64,000 bases of DNA, taken from contig NW_017803985.1 of assembly GCF_001625305.1 (NCBI RefSeq), forward strand, positions 41,199 to 105,198, in the 5' to 3' direction. Numbering within the stretch: the first letter of the stretch is position 1; each line of letters begins with the position of its first letter. Source of the stretch: Branchiostoma belcheri. Its lineage: Eukaryota; Chordata; Leptocardii; Amphioxiformes; Branchiostomatidae. Position numbers and translations under genes: made by a program. Below are positions 52,960 through 64,000 of the stretch, piece after piece. The notes beneath the pieces were generated by a model, which saw only the letters and a list, made by a program, of their open reading frames with translations, was not told the origin of the DNA and made no database searches.

Positions 52960-54486
52960 TATTTCTAAAGACTTGATTCTACATGTTTTAAAGAAATTTA
53001 ACTTTGGTAATGATTTCATACATTGGATTGATGTGTTCAATAGAAGCTCACAAAGTTGTATTAATAACTGCGGTTTTCTGTCTGATTGGATCGATTTAGA
53101 AAGAGGTGTTCGCCAAGGATGCCCTCTGTCAGCTCTTTTGTTCTCGCAGTAGAGGTTTTTGCTCTGAAAGTTAGACAGTCACCTAACATTAAAAGGTATA
53201 TGTCTTCCTTCTTATGATAGTAGTGAATTGGAATCTCGTATTTTTTTATTACGCTGATGATAGTATGTTAAGACTTGGGGATAAAATATCCATTTTGGCC
53301 AGTCTTGATATTATCAAAGATTTTTCGTCCTTTTCTGGATTAGTTCTTAATGGGGAGACAACCGAAGCTATGTGGCTCGGTTCATTAAGAAACTGTAATG
53401 AACCAGTTGGTGGTCTTAAATGGACTGATACGGCAAAAAGGTTTAGGTGTTTTTTTCTAATTCTGTTTGTGCCTCAAACACTGAGGGTAACTGGAATAGA
53501 AAAGTCCATAAAATGAAAAAAAAAATTCTTTCTTTCTGGGCCCGCCAAAATCTAAGTTTGTTAGGTAAAATCTTGATACTTAAGAGTTAAGTTGCTTCTC
53601 TACTTTCATATAGGCTGGGTGCCTTATATATGCACCTCCAGATATTTTTCTCAATAGTGTAAATACTCTGTTAAATTTCTATGGAAAAAAGACAAAGTCA
53701 AACGCAAGGTTATGACACAAGAACATGGAGCAGGTGGTCTAAACATGATAGACATGAACATTTTCCATGAAACTTGTATGAAAGAATGAATGAAACTTTG
53801 TTTTCGCGTCGTGCGCTTTCCCGCGCCCAGCCCGTGTGGGCTTATACGATAAAAAAATGGGTGAAGAAATTACTGTATGTAGATACGCATGTTCCTAATT
53901 GGAAAAAAAATCGAGCTCAGCTATCTAAATACTTTTGGACACCATCTAGCTATCTTTAAGTTTAATTGCAAGATATCTCAAATACATCCTATAGACCATT
54001 TTCAGTCTTTACCCGATTTCTATAAGAAAATGATTTCTGTATGGTACAAGGTAAAACCGGTAGAAGATATAGAACAAGTAACTGATATTGCATCACAAGT
54101 CTTGCGGAATAACGTGTGTATTATGTACAAGGGGAAATGTTGTATTACCGTAATTAGATTGACAGAAATATTCTGTATGTTAAATATGTAATTGATTGTT
54201 ATGGTAAGGTTATATCTTTAGATGATGTTAAGTATATGTTATATAGGGAAGCAACCGAATTTAATATTTCAGTATAATGCTCTTGTGAACGCTATTCCTA
54301 CCAAATGCAAAGTAGCATTTGATTTGGATGGAAAACATCAAATCAAGCTACGTTGAAAAGATGTAAACGTTCAAAATAATAGTTTCTTTAAAATATATTG
54401 ATATTACAAAAAACTATTACACCTATTTCTCAAAGCTTTGGGGAGAAACGTCTTCCACATTATGAAATATAATTTATATCCAACTA
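52960..54486 (+). mobile_element. L1/Tx1-like reverse transcriptase remnant, 5' part
   Basis: VLKKFNFGNDFIHWIDVFNR, FLSDWIDLERGVRQGCPLSA and FFYADDSMLRLGDK (the YADD catalytic motif) appear in mixed frames, followed by SGLVLNGETTEAMWLG and WKKNRAQLSKYFW. The GVRQGCPLS motif is typical of L1/Tx1. Multiple stops. The copy continues at 55431 after an insertion. Confidence 0.82.
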
Positions 54487-55335
54487 GAGTTCCCCGATCT
54501 CATACCTTCGCCAAATGATGTTAAACTTTATGACTGACAAAGTTTAGATTAGATTATTCCATCCTGATTTAAGAAATAGGAACCTAATTTTCATTAATTA
54601 TATCATTTTATCATAATCTCAGCCAAAAAACAGTCTTATATTAACAAAGAATGCATTCTAGCATTTCCTAATAAATTATGCAAATGAGGTCCTGATTTGA
54701 ATAAATTATGTTCAATGATGTTCATCTCAATTTAAATTTCAAATACCACAAGTATGAAATTCCAGGCAGTTATCATTACATAATTATAAAATTTTCTCAT
54801 TAATTATGCAAATTAAGTCATTATTAACATAATCAACATCTTCCTGTGTTTCTCTCGTTGTCAATTACCAATGTCACAAGCTTCAATTGTCCTATCATGG
54901 AATGCAGCTGATTTATAGAATTTCCCCATAAATTATGCAAATTACATCCATATTTGCATAATTGTCACATAATTATATTAAGCATCACGTAAGCTACCTA
55001 CATACCAAAAATCACGACGATTCGTCAACCGGTTCTTGAGTTATCCCCTTTTGAATATTTTCAAGAATTTATTCCTGCAGTTCCAGAGCAAGCCGCTAGG
55101 GGGCCTAAACTCACGTCACTTCTTTCCCAGCACAAGAGCTACCTACCATCTAAATTTCATCACCATAGCATGTCTAGATCATGAGATATCAAAACCGGAA
55201 GTTCAGCTGCAGTACCATAACAAGCCGCTAGGGGGTCCAAAATCTAATCATTTTGAGGTCTCATCAAGACCTACCCACCTACCAAGTATCAAGACAATCC
55301 ATAAAGGCCTTCTCAAGTTATCGTGTTTACAGACA

Positions 55336-55383
<48 letters not shown>

Positions 55384-55430
55384 AACGCCCCTGAAAACAT
55401 AACCTTCTTGGCGAAGGTAACAAGGGTCAG
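54487..55430 (-). mobile_element. Insertion of the GTTACCTTCGCC...CTAG repeat family inside the L1-like copy
   Basis: Read on the minus strand it begins TTACCTTCGCCAAGAAGGTT, passes a CA/GT tract and GGAACTGCAGGAATAA-like segments, and ends GCGAAGGTATGAGATCGGGG then AACTCTAG/T. A terminal CTAG before T, no obvious TSD and a 5' hairpin are reminiscent of Helitrons, but I cannot confirm this. It splits a LINE, so it is younger than the LINE. Confidence 0.6.
55332..55380. repeat. (CA)n microsatellite
   Basis: About 24 CA units inside the 54487-55430 insertion. Confidence 0.93.
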
Positions 55431-55830
55431 TCTTTATAAACAAGGAATATACACATGACAGGTATACTGTGTGATTCTGTAGAATATATTGAGCATTTCT
55501 TTTACAAATGTACAACCATTATGGTCAGAAGTAGAAGGGTGTTTTCTTTTTGAATATGGCAACACGCTAGTGTTAACCATACAAGATGTAATTCTCGGAT
55601 ATAACATTTCTGATATAAGATTTAAACACTTTAATGAACTGATATTGGTTGGAAAAATACCATCTCTAAATTTAAATATGGTCGTAGTCGATTGGATATA
55701 ACCTCACTGTTTAAAGCCGAATGTTTATTAAGAAACATATGTAAAATTGTAATCATTTCATATTATGTTACTGGTGTGCACTTCTGTACTTGTACTTTAT
55801 GCTTTATGAACAACAATAAACTTTAAAAAA
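55431..55830 (+). mobile_element. L1/Tx1-like remnant, 3' part with zf-RVT-like end
   Basis: CDSVEYIEHFFYKCTTI is the Cys/His zf-RVT-like motif found at the end of such ORF2 proteins, then ILGYNISDIRFKHFNELILV and a polyadenylated-type end (AACAATAAACTTTAAAAAAA) near 55830. It continues the element broken at 54486. Confidence 0.75.
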
Positions 55831-56239
55831 AAAGAAAAGGATGTCTCAAGGCACTGATTTTAGAGAGAGATTGGTTAACTACAGGAGCGGTGAAGACAGT
55901 TAAGGTATTGGTTAAACACGTTTGCCTTTTCTTGTGGTGTCGTTCCTAGATAATGCTTGTATTTTAGAGCTTGAGGCAGGCAATGAGATTTTGTTTTATT
56001 CTTCTTCAAAAAAAAAGTTCAAAACGTCTTTGGGTTCTTCTTAACTGACGATCCTAAGTTTCAAAGAAACAGTTTGTATTTAAGATCTATAAGTTGCTGT
56101 TAGCTATTTCGCAACTTTCTAAACTTAGACCAGTGAGCTGGGCATAGGACAAGACTTTTTGACAGTAACTCAGGGAGAATTGCGTAATCAAAAGTTACCG
56201 GATGTATCTATTGCTTTAAAAACAAGTCACACAAGCTAA

Positions 56240-56645
56240 GGCCACACCGACTAAATTTTATGGATGACATCTGCGTGCACATTGATTTTCGTCTGTTGTC
56301 CAAAAAAAGGCCATGTCCTCCGAGGCTCTGGCCTGGATCTAGGCACCTGGGTAGTCTATGGTAGTTAGCGACAAATCGGGCCGGCCATCCAGGCTTTCAA
56401 AGCTTAAACTCCACGACTCAAGAACTCACTACATACAGACAGTGCTGATTCATAAATTTCGCAAAACCCCAGTATGTGTCAGATTGTCGTAGACGTCGGT
56501 ATACACTGCCGCAAATTCACAATGCTAGCTTTGTTTGTATTCCTGTAATAGTAGCATTTTTTGCCGGATTTTTTTTTAATCGCCCGAGCGCACTAGTTCG
56601 AGGGTCTTCAGAAGATGTCATCCATAAAATTAAGAAGGTGTGGCC
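56240..56645. mobile_element. Harbinger-like MITE, GGCCACACCGA subfamily
   Basis: TAA duplications at 56237-56239 and 56646-56648 flank GGCCACACCGACTAAATTTT and its inverse. It is the best-preserved relative of the element filling the sulfatase intron at 4971. Partial copies are at 15430-15550 and 23497-23600. Confidence 0.8.
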
Positions 56646-57964
56646 TAAATTCCGTAAAAAAATCGACTTATATTTTCATTTAAGCATGACCAAGTGGAAA
56701 ATAGTACTTATATCTGGACTTACAGGCCTCTTTAAGTGTCTGAAATCTTTCAAATTCGTTTTATATATCTCCTCTTTTCATATAAATGCTGGGAAGACGC
56801 ATGCCCGCACTTTGACGTTCGATCTGTGCGACATGAAGTTATTCTCCAACAGAGGCGATCGAAATTATATTCACATATGAACTACTGTACAAAGTGTTTG
56901 CATGTTCTTCAATTTCTTCATGATGATAATAGAGACTAGCTTCAGGGCCCTCACATTTTCTAATTCCACAGTAAGAACAAGTCACAGCTGCAACTTCCCT
57001 TTTTTTCACCTACTTAGAACAAATAGTTCCCTGCCTCCAAAATCATGACCCTAGCATTTACAGATATCAAAACCAAACGGTCTGCTGCAGTACCAAAGGA
57101 AGCCCACATTAAAACTTGCCCTTCATATTTTCCGACACCATTGAAAATAAAGGAGTTGTAAAAAAAATAAAACTTACTTTACACTTTGTAGACTGTTCCC
57201 GACGCAGGCAAGTTAGTTTGGTTAGCATCGAGTGAAGGCCATGTACTGTAATGTGTTGCCGAGATACGGGGAGGCGGATCGTCTACCGTACACGTACAAA
57301 AGACGAGACGAAGGGGGCCTGATCGTAGATTACAACATTGTCGCGTGTATACCTGTGTAAGAACAACACAATGTCCCCAGGCATGTAAGTTCAATAAAAC
57401 GTTATTGTGCAATAGTTGTAGCAGGTACAATGCATGGCAAACTACTACTGTGCCCGGTGTGTTGAGCTGTTGCCGAGATACGCCACGCTATTCCTACATG
57501 TATGCCTTGGCCATGGCCATGGACAGTGACAAACCGGCCTCTACCCGGCACGTACAATAGGCGAAACAAATGGAACCTGGTAGAATTGCTGCAAGTCAAG
57601 CACAATTAAAAAGGAATAAATGAAATTTAAACAGAACAAAGCAACACAATTTTTGACACCCCCACTAAATAAAAGTGGCACTGTTTCAATGTCACTTGGT
57701 CACCGCAGATAATCTGTTTTCCTGTCCACACCATCTTGTTTCATGTTTTTTTTGTAACATATTTTTTGTAACATATTTTTTTCGGCAATGGAGGAATTTC
57801 ATAAAGACATTTGGGTCAAATAAGATAGTAACCTATTTTCATATAATGTGATGCTGTCTTTTAGTAACCCACCCCACATGAGACATTACATCTTTTTCAC
57901 TAGCCCCTGCCATATGAAGGGAAATAGCACATCCTGCCTGGGAGCCATGTAATCTTTCCCCCTC

Positions 57965-58357
57965 GTAGATACCGCACTTCTCTAGGTATCTTTCAATTTT
58001 GTAGCTCAAACAAAGTAGAAGATGAAGCCCACTTTGTTATTGATTGTAGTTTATATAGTAATGAAAGAAATGATCTTTTTAAGTATATTACTAGTACGTT
58101 TCCATACTTCCAACACTTGCCTAATGTTGAAAAATTTATCTTTCTTATGCGCTTTGATCATTCTGTACTATACAAACCCATTTCAAATTATATTTTCAAT
58201 ATCACAAAGAAACGAGAAGAAGCCGAACCCCTGTATTAGAGTAGTTTTAGAGCTGTTTATACTACAAACATGTATATTACCTATTTCATCTGTTGACCTG
58301 TACTTAGCCCGATAGGGCATGAATGTACAATAAAGGTTATTATTATTATTATTTAAA
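57965..58357 (+). mobile_element. LINE 3' fragment with zf-RVT-like motif
   Basis: The frame FQFCSSNKVEDEAHFVIDCS then LYSNERNDLFKYI matches the C-x-x-C...E-x-E-x-H-F-x-x-x-C end of CR1/L1-type ORF2. It is followed by IFNITKKREEAEPLY and a (TTA)n tail at about 58338-58357. Confidence 0.7.
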
Positions 58358-58574
58358 GGACTCATCGACCGCTGAAGTTGTGGGTTGGTTCTCTAGCACC
58401 TGGCCTTGCTTTGACGTGACCCTAAACAGCAAACAACCGCTCACGTTAACAGATAAATAATCAGCCATGTCAACAAAATCTATAGCCTCTACCAGGTACC
58501 CACAAATATTTCTCTTCCACAATGTAAAGTAGCGTTTACATCCATCTACATCAAATTGAATTTAAGTAGCACCT

Positions 58575-58790
58575 CCCTCGGTTGGGTTAAGGCGGCCTAG
58601 GCTTATAGGAAAGTAGTATTCTATACATATGACTGTAACTTTTGATAGCTTGGTCGTATCGAGACGACACTTCACACAGTTTTAGTAGTTCTTAAAACAC
58701 ATTGATTAAAGGGTACTTCAGTGTTTCTACTCCTGGATTTTGGGTTACAAATACAAATTTTGGTTAAAAACTAGCATACCTCACCCGCAT
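58575..58790. repeat. Dispersed repeat pair member (with 36755-36965)
   Basis: Second copy of the repeat at 36755; its right end overlaps the stop end of the hypothetical ORF 58793-59137. Confidence 0.75.
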
Positions 58791-58792
58791 AG

Positions 58793-59137
58793 TTAACAGA
58801 AACCGCCAGAAGCTCCAAATCGGCTCCAAATCGACATGTACTTCGACTTCGACACTTCCTCCAAACTAGGCAGCTTGTTCAAAGGAGAAGTTACCGTAGG
58901 CACCTCGCGACATGTTATCTTCGCCACCGACAACCAGCTGTCCATGCTCGCCATCACTAAGGCATGATACATAGATGGAACATTCATTGTCGCAATGGCT
59001 GTGTCCCAGGCGCCTTGGGGGAGCTGTTCCGCTTTTACGATCCGCCAGATTTTTTTTTTTGTTTTGGTACAAGGTTTGTCAACAGATGCCGCCATTTTTT
59101 TTGGTTGTGCTAATTCTTTTGTTGTTTTAGATAACAC
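58793..59137 (-). CDS. Hypothetical ORF divergent from the PLDLS-motif gene
   Basis: Open for 114 codons (or 100 from the Met at about 59095, MAASVDKPCTKTKKKIWRIV). It reads KAEQLPQGAWDTAIATMNVP, SMYHALVMASMDSWLSVAK and ends IWSRFGASGGFC. I do not recognise it. The start lies in a divergent arrangement with the gene at 59395, and the stop lies in a dispersed repeat shared with 36.8 kb, so the 3' end may be repeat-derived. Confidence 0.3.
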   Translation of the reverse strand: MLSKTTKELAQPKKMAASVDKPCTKTKKKIWRIVKAEQLPQGAWDTAIATMNVPSMYHALVMASMDSWLSVAKITCREVPTVTSPLNKLPSLEEVSKSKYMSIWSRFGASGGFC

Positions 59138-59322
59138 AGGGCCTGTCGATCTCCTAAGCGGTGGCTTCAGACTTTCTCATGACAAACTACGTCAATATTT
59201 ATAATCACCGTTTTATTACACTGTTCTTATCCTCTTGTACTTTTAATTAAGACACCTTTGTAACAGACCCCTCGCTGTCAAAACGATGTCGGCACCTTTA
59301 ATCCAATCAAGAGAAATTTCAC

Positions 59323-59330
59323 TATAAAAA
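59323..59330 (+). promoter_or_regulatory. TATA box of the PLDLS-motif gene
   Basis: TATAAAAA lies 65 nt upstream of the ATG at 59395, a distance that allows a short 5' leader. About 190 nt further left begins a minus-strand ORF, so the interval is a likely bidirectional promoter. Confidence 0.6.
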
Positions 59331-59394
59331 GCCAAGGGAAAGACAGGTCGGTCACCAAAGCCTCAGCAGATCATGCAGTGCTGCATCGTGATCC

Positions 59395-60161
59395 ATGGAT
59401 CCTGTTACTGAAGAACGGAGTCTTGTCAACTTTTTGCCCGGATTTCTCGGACAGGACAACGCTGCGTTCATTTGTACCACTTTGACCAAATTCAGTGTTA
59501 CGATACGTAGGCTAACACAGGTTTCGTATCTTTCCATCCAAAATGTTTATATTTTTGCTTTCTTCTCTTTATCTCAAGAGGAGTCAGAAATGCGGGCGTT
59601 AGATGAAATCATTGCCCTTGAGCTGGGCATTGCCAAGCGGCGCATATATGGCGATGTCTGCCGCCGATCAGACCGGTCCAAGTCGAGCGTCCTCCCCACC
59701 GGAAACCTGATGGAAGTGTCTCTTCCAAGTTCGACTTCAGCTAAGACTGTAGGTCAGGTTGAGGAAACACTAGGGCCCCTGACGATTTAGAACTGGGATT
59801 AATCAGAATTCTGTGAAGGTATGTTACTGTCAATGTTACTTATTGTAGGTTTAAAGATCTGTGTCATTGGGATCATTAAAAACAGAAACGACAGGATTCC
59901 GTCAACCACATTGTATTTTTTTCTTAATTGCTAGGACCAAGATGGGCTAGGTTTTTAGACGGCGCAACCCAAACCTCCGAAGACGGCACACAGAGCGAGA
60001 AGATATCCGACACGCAGAGCGACGCGATGTTCACGGGCGCCCAGGCCGAGCCAGCGGATCCTGAAACTCCGCTGGACCTCTCGCAGAAACGACCCGCCGA
60101 TGCTAACTGGGCAACGCATTGGGCCCAACCCATGAAGAGAAGCAAGCTTCGAAAAAATTGA
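59395..60161 (+). CDS. Small nuclear-type protein with PLDLS (CtBP-binding) motif
   Basis: Three exons are proposed: 59395-59506, 59579-59752, 59935-60161. Phases match (all phase 1) and the total is 513 nt (170 aa plus stop). The start MDPVTEERSLVNFLPGFLG follows a TATA box by about 65 nt. The middle exon has LDEIIALELGIAKRRIYGDV. The last has ETPLDLSQKRP, a canonical P-x-D-L-S CtBP-binding motif, and ends PMKRSKLRKN, a basic nuclear-localisation-like tail. AATAAA (60162-60167) directly follows the stop. The first intron can also be read through in frame. A transcriptional corepressor-recruiting role is inferred from motifs only, and I do not recognise the family. Confidence 0.55.
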
Positions 60162-60167
60162 AATAAA
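60162..60167 (+). terminator. Polyadenylation signal
   Basis: AATAAA sits immediately after the TGA at 60159-60161, followed by TAAATAATG. It implies a very short 3' UTR for the PLDLS-motif gene. Confidence 0.5.
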
Positions 60168-61258
60168 GATTAAATAATGATTTAGAAAGAAATTGGACGA
60201 AATCATTTATCAATCGATCCATTCATTCATTATTTAAGATGATATTAAACTAATGCTCGTCTATGACCAGCTTTATTTTTGTCCCGCCGTGCACGTCTAT
60301 GTGTGTGTATGTGACACCGCCCATCCACACACACCGCCATCCGCCACAACGACCTCTGTATGACCTTTCATACTAATCCCCCCAAGGGACGTACAATTCT
60401 CAAGCCGCAAGCCACTATGATTGACAGCCACCAGCGATAGCCACACTAATAACTGTTCTGTCGACGCTATAATAATCGTGTCTTTTTCCAGAGGTGCCAT
60501 ATGATAATGATATAGAACCCCTTACAGATATTCTTACCCATCCTTATACATTCTTATCTAGTCTTCCTTACACAGGTACCTTAGAGACACAAACTCAGAC
60601 ATATTTATAAACTAAGACCAGGGCTCTAGACTAACTTTTTGACTAAGGAGCACTGTGCTCCGGCCCAAAACAATTGGGCGCACCAGCAAAAATCTTGGCG
60701 CACCACCAGAAAAATATTGTCCTATCCACGTAATTTGTTAAGGTTCCCCACTCTAAGTTCAAGGAGAAAAAATACATGATACAAACTCTACATGCATTTT
60801 CTACCTGGAACTTAAAGCAGGTAAACCTAAGGAATTACTGTCACTAATATGTGAAAACCCAAATCTACCATCATATTTTCTTAAAGCATTTCCGCAACCA
60901 AATCACAGCTAAAACAAACAAGAGAATGTTTTCAACCAGCACAGTGGGATTTCCAGTTGATTTTTTACCCTTTAGATTGGCGTATATAATTGGTGCTTGT
61001 CTCTGGGATTATAATCCACAGGGAAGCACATGTTCTTACAAACCAAAAAAAAAAATAATTGTTGGTCTTAATTTTTGATTGGCGCACCTTGCTACCATGA
61101 TTTCAAATATGGTCACACCAGTCAAAATTCTAGGCTCATTTGCCACCAAACTAGAGGCAGTCAGAAGCCATGTAGACATATAAAACCTCATTGATAGCTA
61201 TAGTAATGAGGTCACTGTTTACATATAATGTATATACAACATTTTGTTCTAGTCACAG

Positions 61259-61718
61259 CTTCAAGTCGGACGACAACAAGAAGGTCACGCAGACGATCGA
61301 GAGAGCTGTGAGGGATGACCAAGACCCCAACAAGCCTTGGAAGAGGTCCCACATTTCTCGTAAGTTTATAATATAGTCACAATACGTATCCTGTTACTTA
61401 TACTTAGAAACATACTGTTGTTATTATTGTCTTTTTCACCTCTATTTCTGCAACACGGCCCTCTCCACATACCAGCTGAGCTTACATTTCAATGCAGCAT
61501 TTTACCAAATAAATGTACAAGTGCTAGAAAAGCTGTGCAATTGTTCTTCTGACCTTTCCTCACCCTGCTTGTTAGAAGAGATTTAACCCATATTTTAGTC
61601 AACATATCACTAAGTTCAAATCCTCTTGTCATTTTGTTCAGGGTCATGCTCGAACTACCATGAGACTGTTCGGCGAAGGGAGAGGAGGGCATCAGCTGGG
61701 AAGAGCAGGATGCCCTAG
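61259..61718 (+). CDS. Two exons of an unrecognised basic protein (3' end)
   Basis: Exon 61259-61359 (acceptor gtcacag, donor GTAAGT) reads FKSDDNKKVTQTIERAVRDD then QDPNKPWKRSHIS. Exon 61642-61718 (acceptor ttgttcag) joins in phase and reads SCSNYHETVRRRERRASAGK then SRMP and stop TAG. It is lysine/arginine rich. Upstream exons were not found in the repeat-filled sequence to the left. It could be the tail of a DNA- or RNA-binding protein. Confidence 0.4.
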
Positions 61719-61719
61719 G

Positions 61720-63100
61720 GAGTAAGATGAACAACAGAAGAACAAGGGTAAGGCTTGAATACTTCTTCACAATCTTTAGTTTGTCTTTAACCAGTAGAGA
61801 TTAGGCAGAATTGGTAAAAGCATACTCAATGATATCCCAATAGAAGCCATGATTTCTTGTACATTAGTCGTTTCTTGCTCGTTTGATCCGAGTTAAATGG
61901 GAGAGTTGAAATCTCAAGTCCACATTTGTGTGCATCCATGGTCTACTAGAATCCTTGTAACCGTAGGACCTGGGACTTCCTCTTCTTAGTACACATAGTA
62001 TTCCCAATCGCCAAGAGTGCTATGTTTTTTTAAGTGTGCTCACACGAGTAGATGTGAACCAGAACAGTTTTGCATGGGGTGGGAGATGTTAGAGTAAAAT
62101 ATGCTCATATCTAGAATATATCAAAATTTTCATTTGAGTTGAAACCTGCATGTCAAGAATCTAATACAGTGTTGTGGGGGTTTTTTTTGCAGTTATTGGA
62201 GAGGAGCACCTCATCCTGTCATGATTATCAAGAAAGTTTGTTAATCATGGGCCATGATTAGACAAGGGCCTTGCCTAATCATGTACCCGGCGTACGCCAG
62301 GGTACCGCGATTAACAAGGAGTTCGCCCCAGAGTACACTCCATAAATGCATTGCGCGCGGTTCGGCTGGCGGGATGACCCCACAGAGGTCAACTGCAGGC
62401 AATATGGCGGCCGTGTTTACCGGTGTGGCTGGCTTCTGTACGCTTGGAAATACACCTTCCCAAACATACGTTTTCTATTGTACAGGTAAGTTGCTCCAGG
62501 GTGAAGGGTTGACGCGTTGGACAAGACCGATTTGACCCTCGGATCTAGTAGTAGTTACGAGTAGTTGAGTAGTTTCTAGCCAGGAGGTAACAGTTATACG
62601 TTACATAGACTAGGCCATGATACTAATCATGAAATTTTGCGTGTAGCCATCCCTATCCCCGACCGGCTCCAATGGTGATAAGCCATGAAACCAGTATAAT
62701 ATTTGGCCTATTTCTTTGGCCCGCAGATAAGATACCACACATAGTTTTTTTTTTTATTTCGCATATAGTGACACAGGAAATACACACTCACTAGGTCTAG
62801 GATAGTAGTAGGAATAGAAGAAAAACCTGAAAATTACGTTTGAAATTATGTTTGAAATTAGTGTATCATGTGTCGTAGGTGCACTCATGCCAAAAGCCAA
62901 GTCAGTTGCTTTTATTAGGTCCATGCTTGGAAAAGACCAGATGTAGAGTATACTGTAGGTCATATCTGTGTGGCCCTTTTATCTGGGACCAGATAAGGCA
63001 CCTTACAGGTACAGTGATATCTGCATGGCCCTTTCGTCTGGGGACCGGGAAAGGCACTGTTCAGGCAAGGACATTATACACTTCTGTATATAATGTCATT
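61720..63100. other. No confident gene
   Basis: A plus frame near 62350-62490 contains a GT donor-like end (TTGTACAG/GTAAGT), but no protein motif is recognised. Palindromic TTAATCATGGGCCATGATTA lies at about 62242. Confidence 0.45.
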
Positions 63101-63117
63101 GGTTCAGGTGTTAGAAA

Positions 63118-64000
63118 CAGGAGGAGCGAGTAGAAACAGTAGCCACGCCGGCAAACTGTAAACTGGATGGCTAAACTCCCTCGGCGTGTTATCTCTCTAT
63201 TTGGCCAATTTCTACTATTTCCAGCTGTGCCCTCAAGCCTGGTAGAGGCTATAGAAACAGAAAGATACTCTCGGGCCGGGGTTCAAACCCTCGACCACCT
63301 GAGCACCAGCTTCATGACCCAACGCCCCTACCGAATTGGCTAAAATGTCTAGACCCATCAGCCGGGTCAGTTGGTAGCGCGTGCCCCACTGTTACACTCC
63401 CATTTTTCTTGTCAAGATTCGTCCTCGAATCTTCCGAATTTGACATCCCAGGAGGGGCACACTGTGCCAGTACTCCCAGGGCATGTGTGGGAACCTGTAA
63501 GAAATAAGAGGAGCGAGTAGAAACAGAAAGACACTCCTGGTCCCGGGCCGGGGTTCAAACCCAAACCCGGACACCAGCTTCATAACCCAAAGCTCCTACC
63601 GCATCGGCTAAATAAGGTCTAGACCCATCAGCGGGGACAGTTGGTAGCTTCCCCCCCCCCCACACACACACACACACTATTACACAGTCAGGTATTTGTA
63701 AGACTTTACCGGTCATATCTCTATGGCTCTTTCATCTGATAGTATCGGACAATATTGAAGATGCAATTTTACTTCTTTAGGTCTTGTCCTACTCTAAGAC
63801 AAATTCATTCACACACAGAACAGTACATGTATTTTCATAGTTGTGATGTCCAACTCCCATATGGATCTGCCTACATAGGTCAATTTCATTCACTGTCACT
63901 CTGGCTTAGTGTGAACATAATATTGTAACAGTGAGGGACTTTACACAACAGGAGGAGCGAGTAAAAAGAGATTAAAAACCCGGGTTCGAACCCACGACCT
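63118..64000 (-). mobile_element. Tandem tRNA-like SINE units (three copies, last truncated)
   Basis: Units start at about 63118, 63507 and 63951 with aggagcgagtagaaacag. Read on the minus strand, two contain TAGCCAATTCGGTAGGGGCG-like A boxes and GGTTTGAACCCCGGC-like B boxes. The third runs off the window. The spacing suggests local amplification. Confidence 0.6.

Overview
The window looks like accessory-rich genomic DNA from a deuterostome invertebrate. A cephalochordate (amphioxus, Branchiostoma) is my best inference, not a proof. The genes have GT-AG introns, vertebrate-style families (a steryl-sulfatase-like arylsulfatase, a Cys-loop receptor, CCP and vWA domains), mostly phase-1 extracellular-domain exons, and more than half of the sequence is dispersed repeats. 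Two 20-N gaps (10232-10251, 27297-27316) show that this is a draft assembly.

Layout. 1-4.4 kb: repeats only, including a TTAA-flanked element. 4.6-11.7 kb: a complete seven-exon STS-like sulfatase on the minus strand. I joined its exons by hand, including two short ones at 6427-6490 and 10451-10572; they give 588 codons plus stop with every catalytic residue present. PIF/Harbinger-like MITEs (TWA target duplications) lie on its stop codon, fill its last intron and flank its catalytic exon. 12.2-14.1 kb: a large inverted repeat. 14.6-15.8 kb: two plus-strand exon-like blocks, possibly an ABC-type membrane segment. 16.5-19.2 kb: a hairpin minisatellite interrupted by a TIR element carrying a decayed SWIM/YqaJ-type gene, then a tRNA-derived SINE. 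19.3-22.5 kb: AT-rich sequence without genes.

22.5-26.5 kb: the 3' half of a cationic Cys-loop receptor (minus). 27.0-27.8 kb: the N-terminal part of a NAT8L-like N-acetyltransferase (minus), broken by a gapped palindrome. 29.5-50.7 kb: a second complete gene (minus): signal peptide, Cys-rich domain, two CCP/sushi domains and a vWA domain. All its introns are phase 1, it encodes 450 aa, and its introns hold a DIRS/Ngaro-like element with split direct repeats, LINE reverse-transcriptase remnants, TTAA elements and an antisense EGF exon. 51-58 kb: a 63-bp coding minisatellite, an L1/Tx1-like retroelement split by a later insertion, another LINE tail and another Harbinger MITE. 58.8-60.2 kb: a divergent pair, with a small hypothetical ORF (minus) facing a TATA-driven three-exon gene (plus, 170 aa) that carries a CtBP-type PLDLS motif and a basic C-terminus. 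61.2-64 kb: two exons of an unrecognised gene and minus-strand tRNA-like SINE units.

The genes do not form a pathway. The recurrent theme is transposon insertion at, or next to, splice sites and stop codons.
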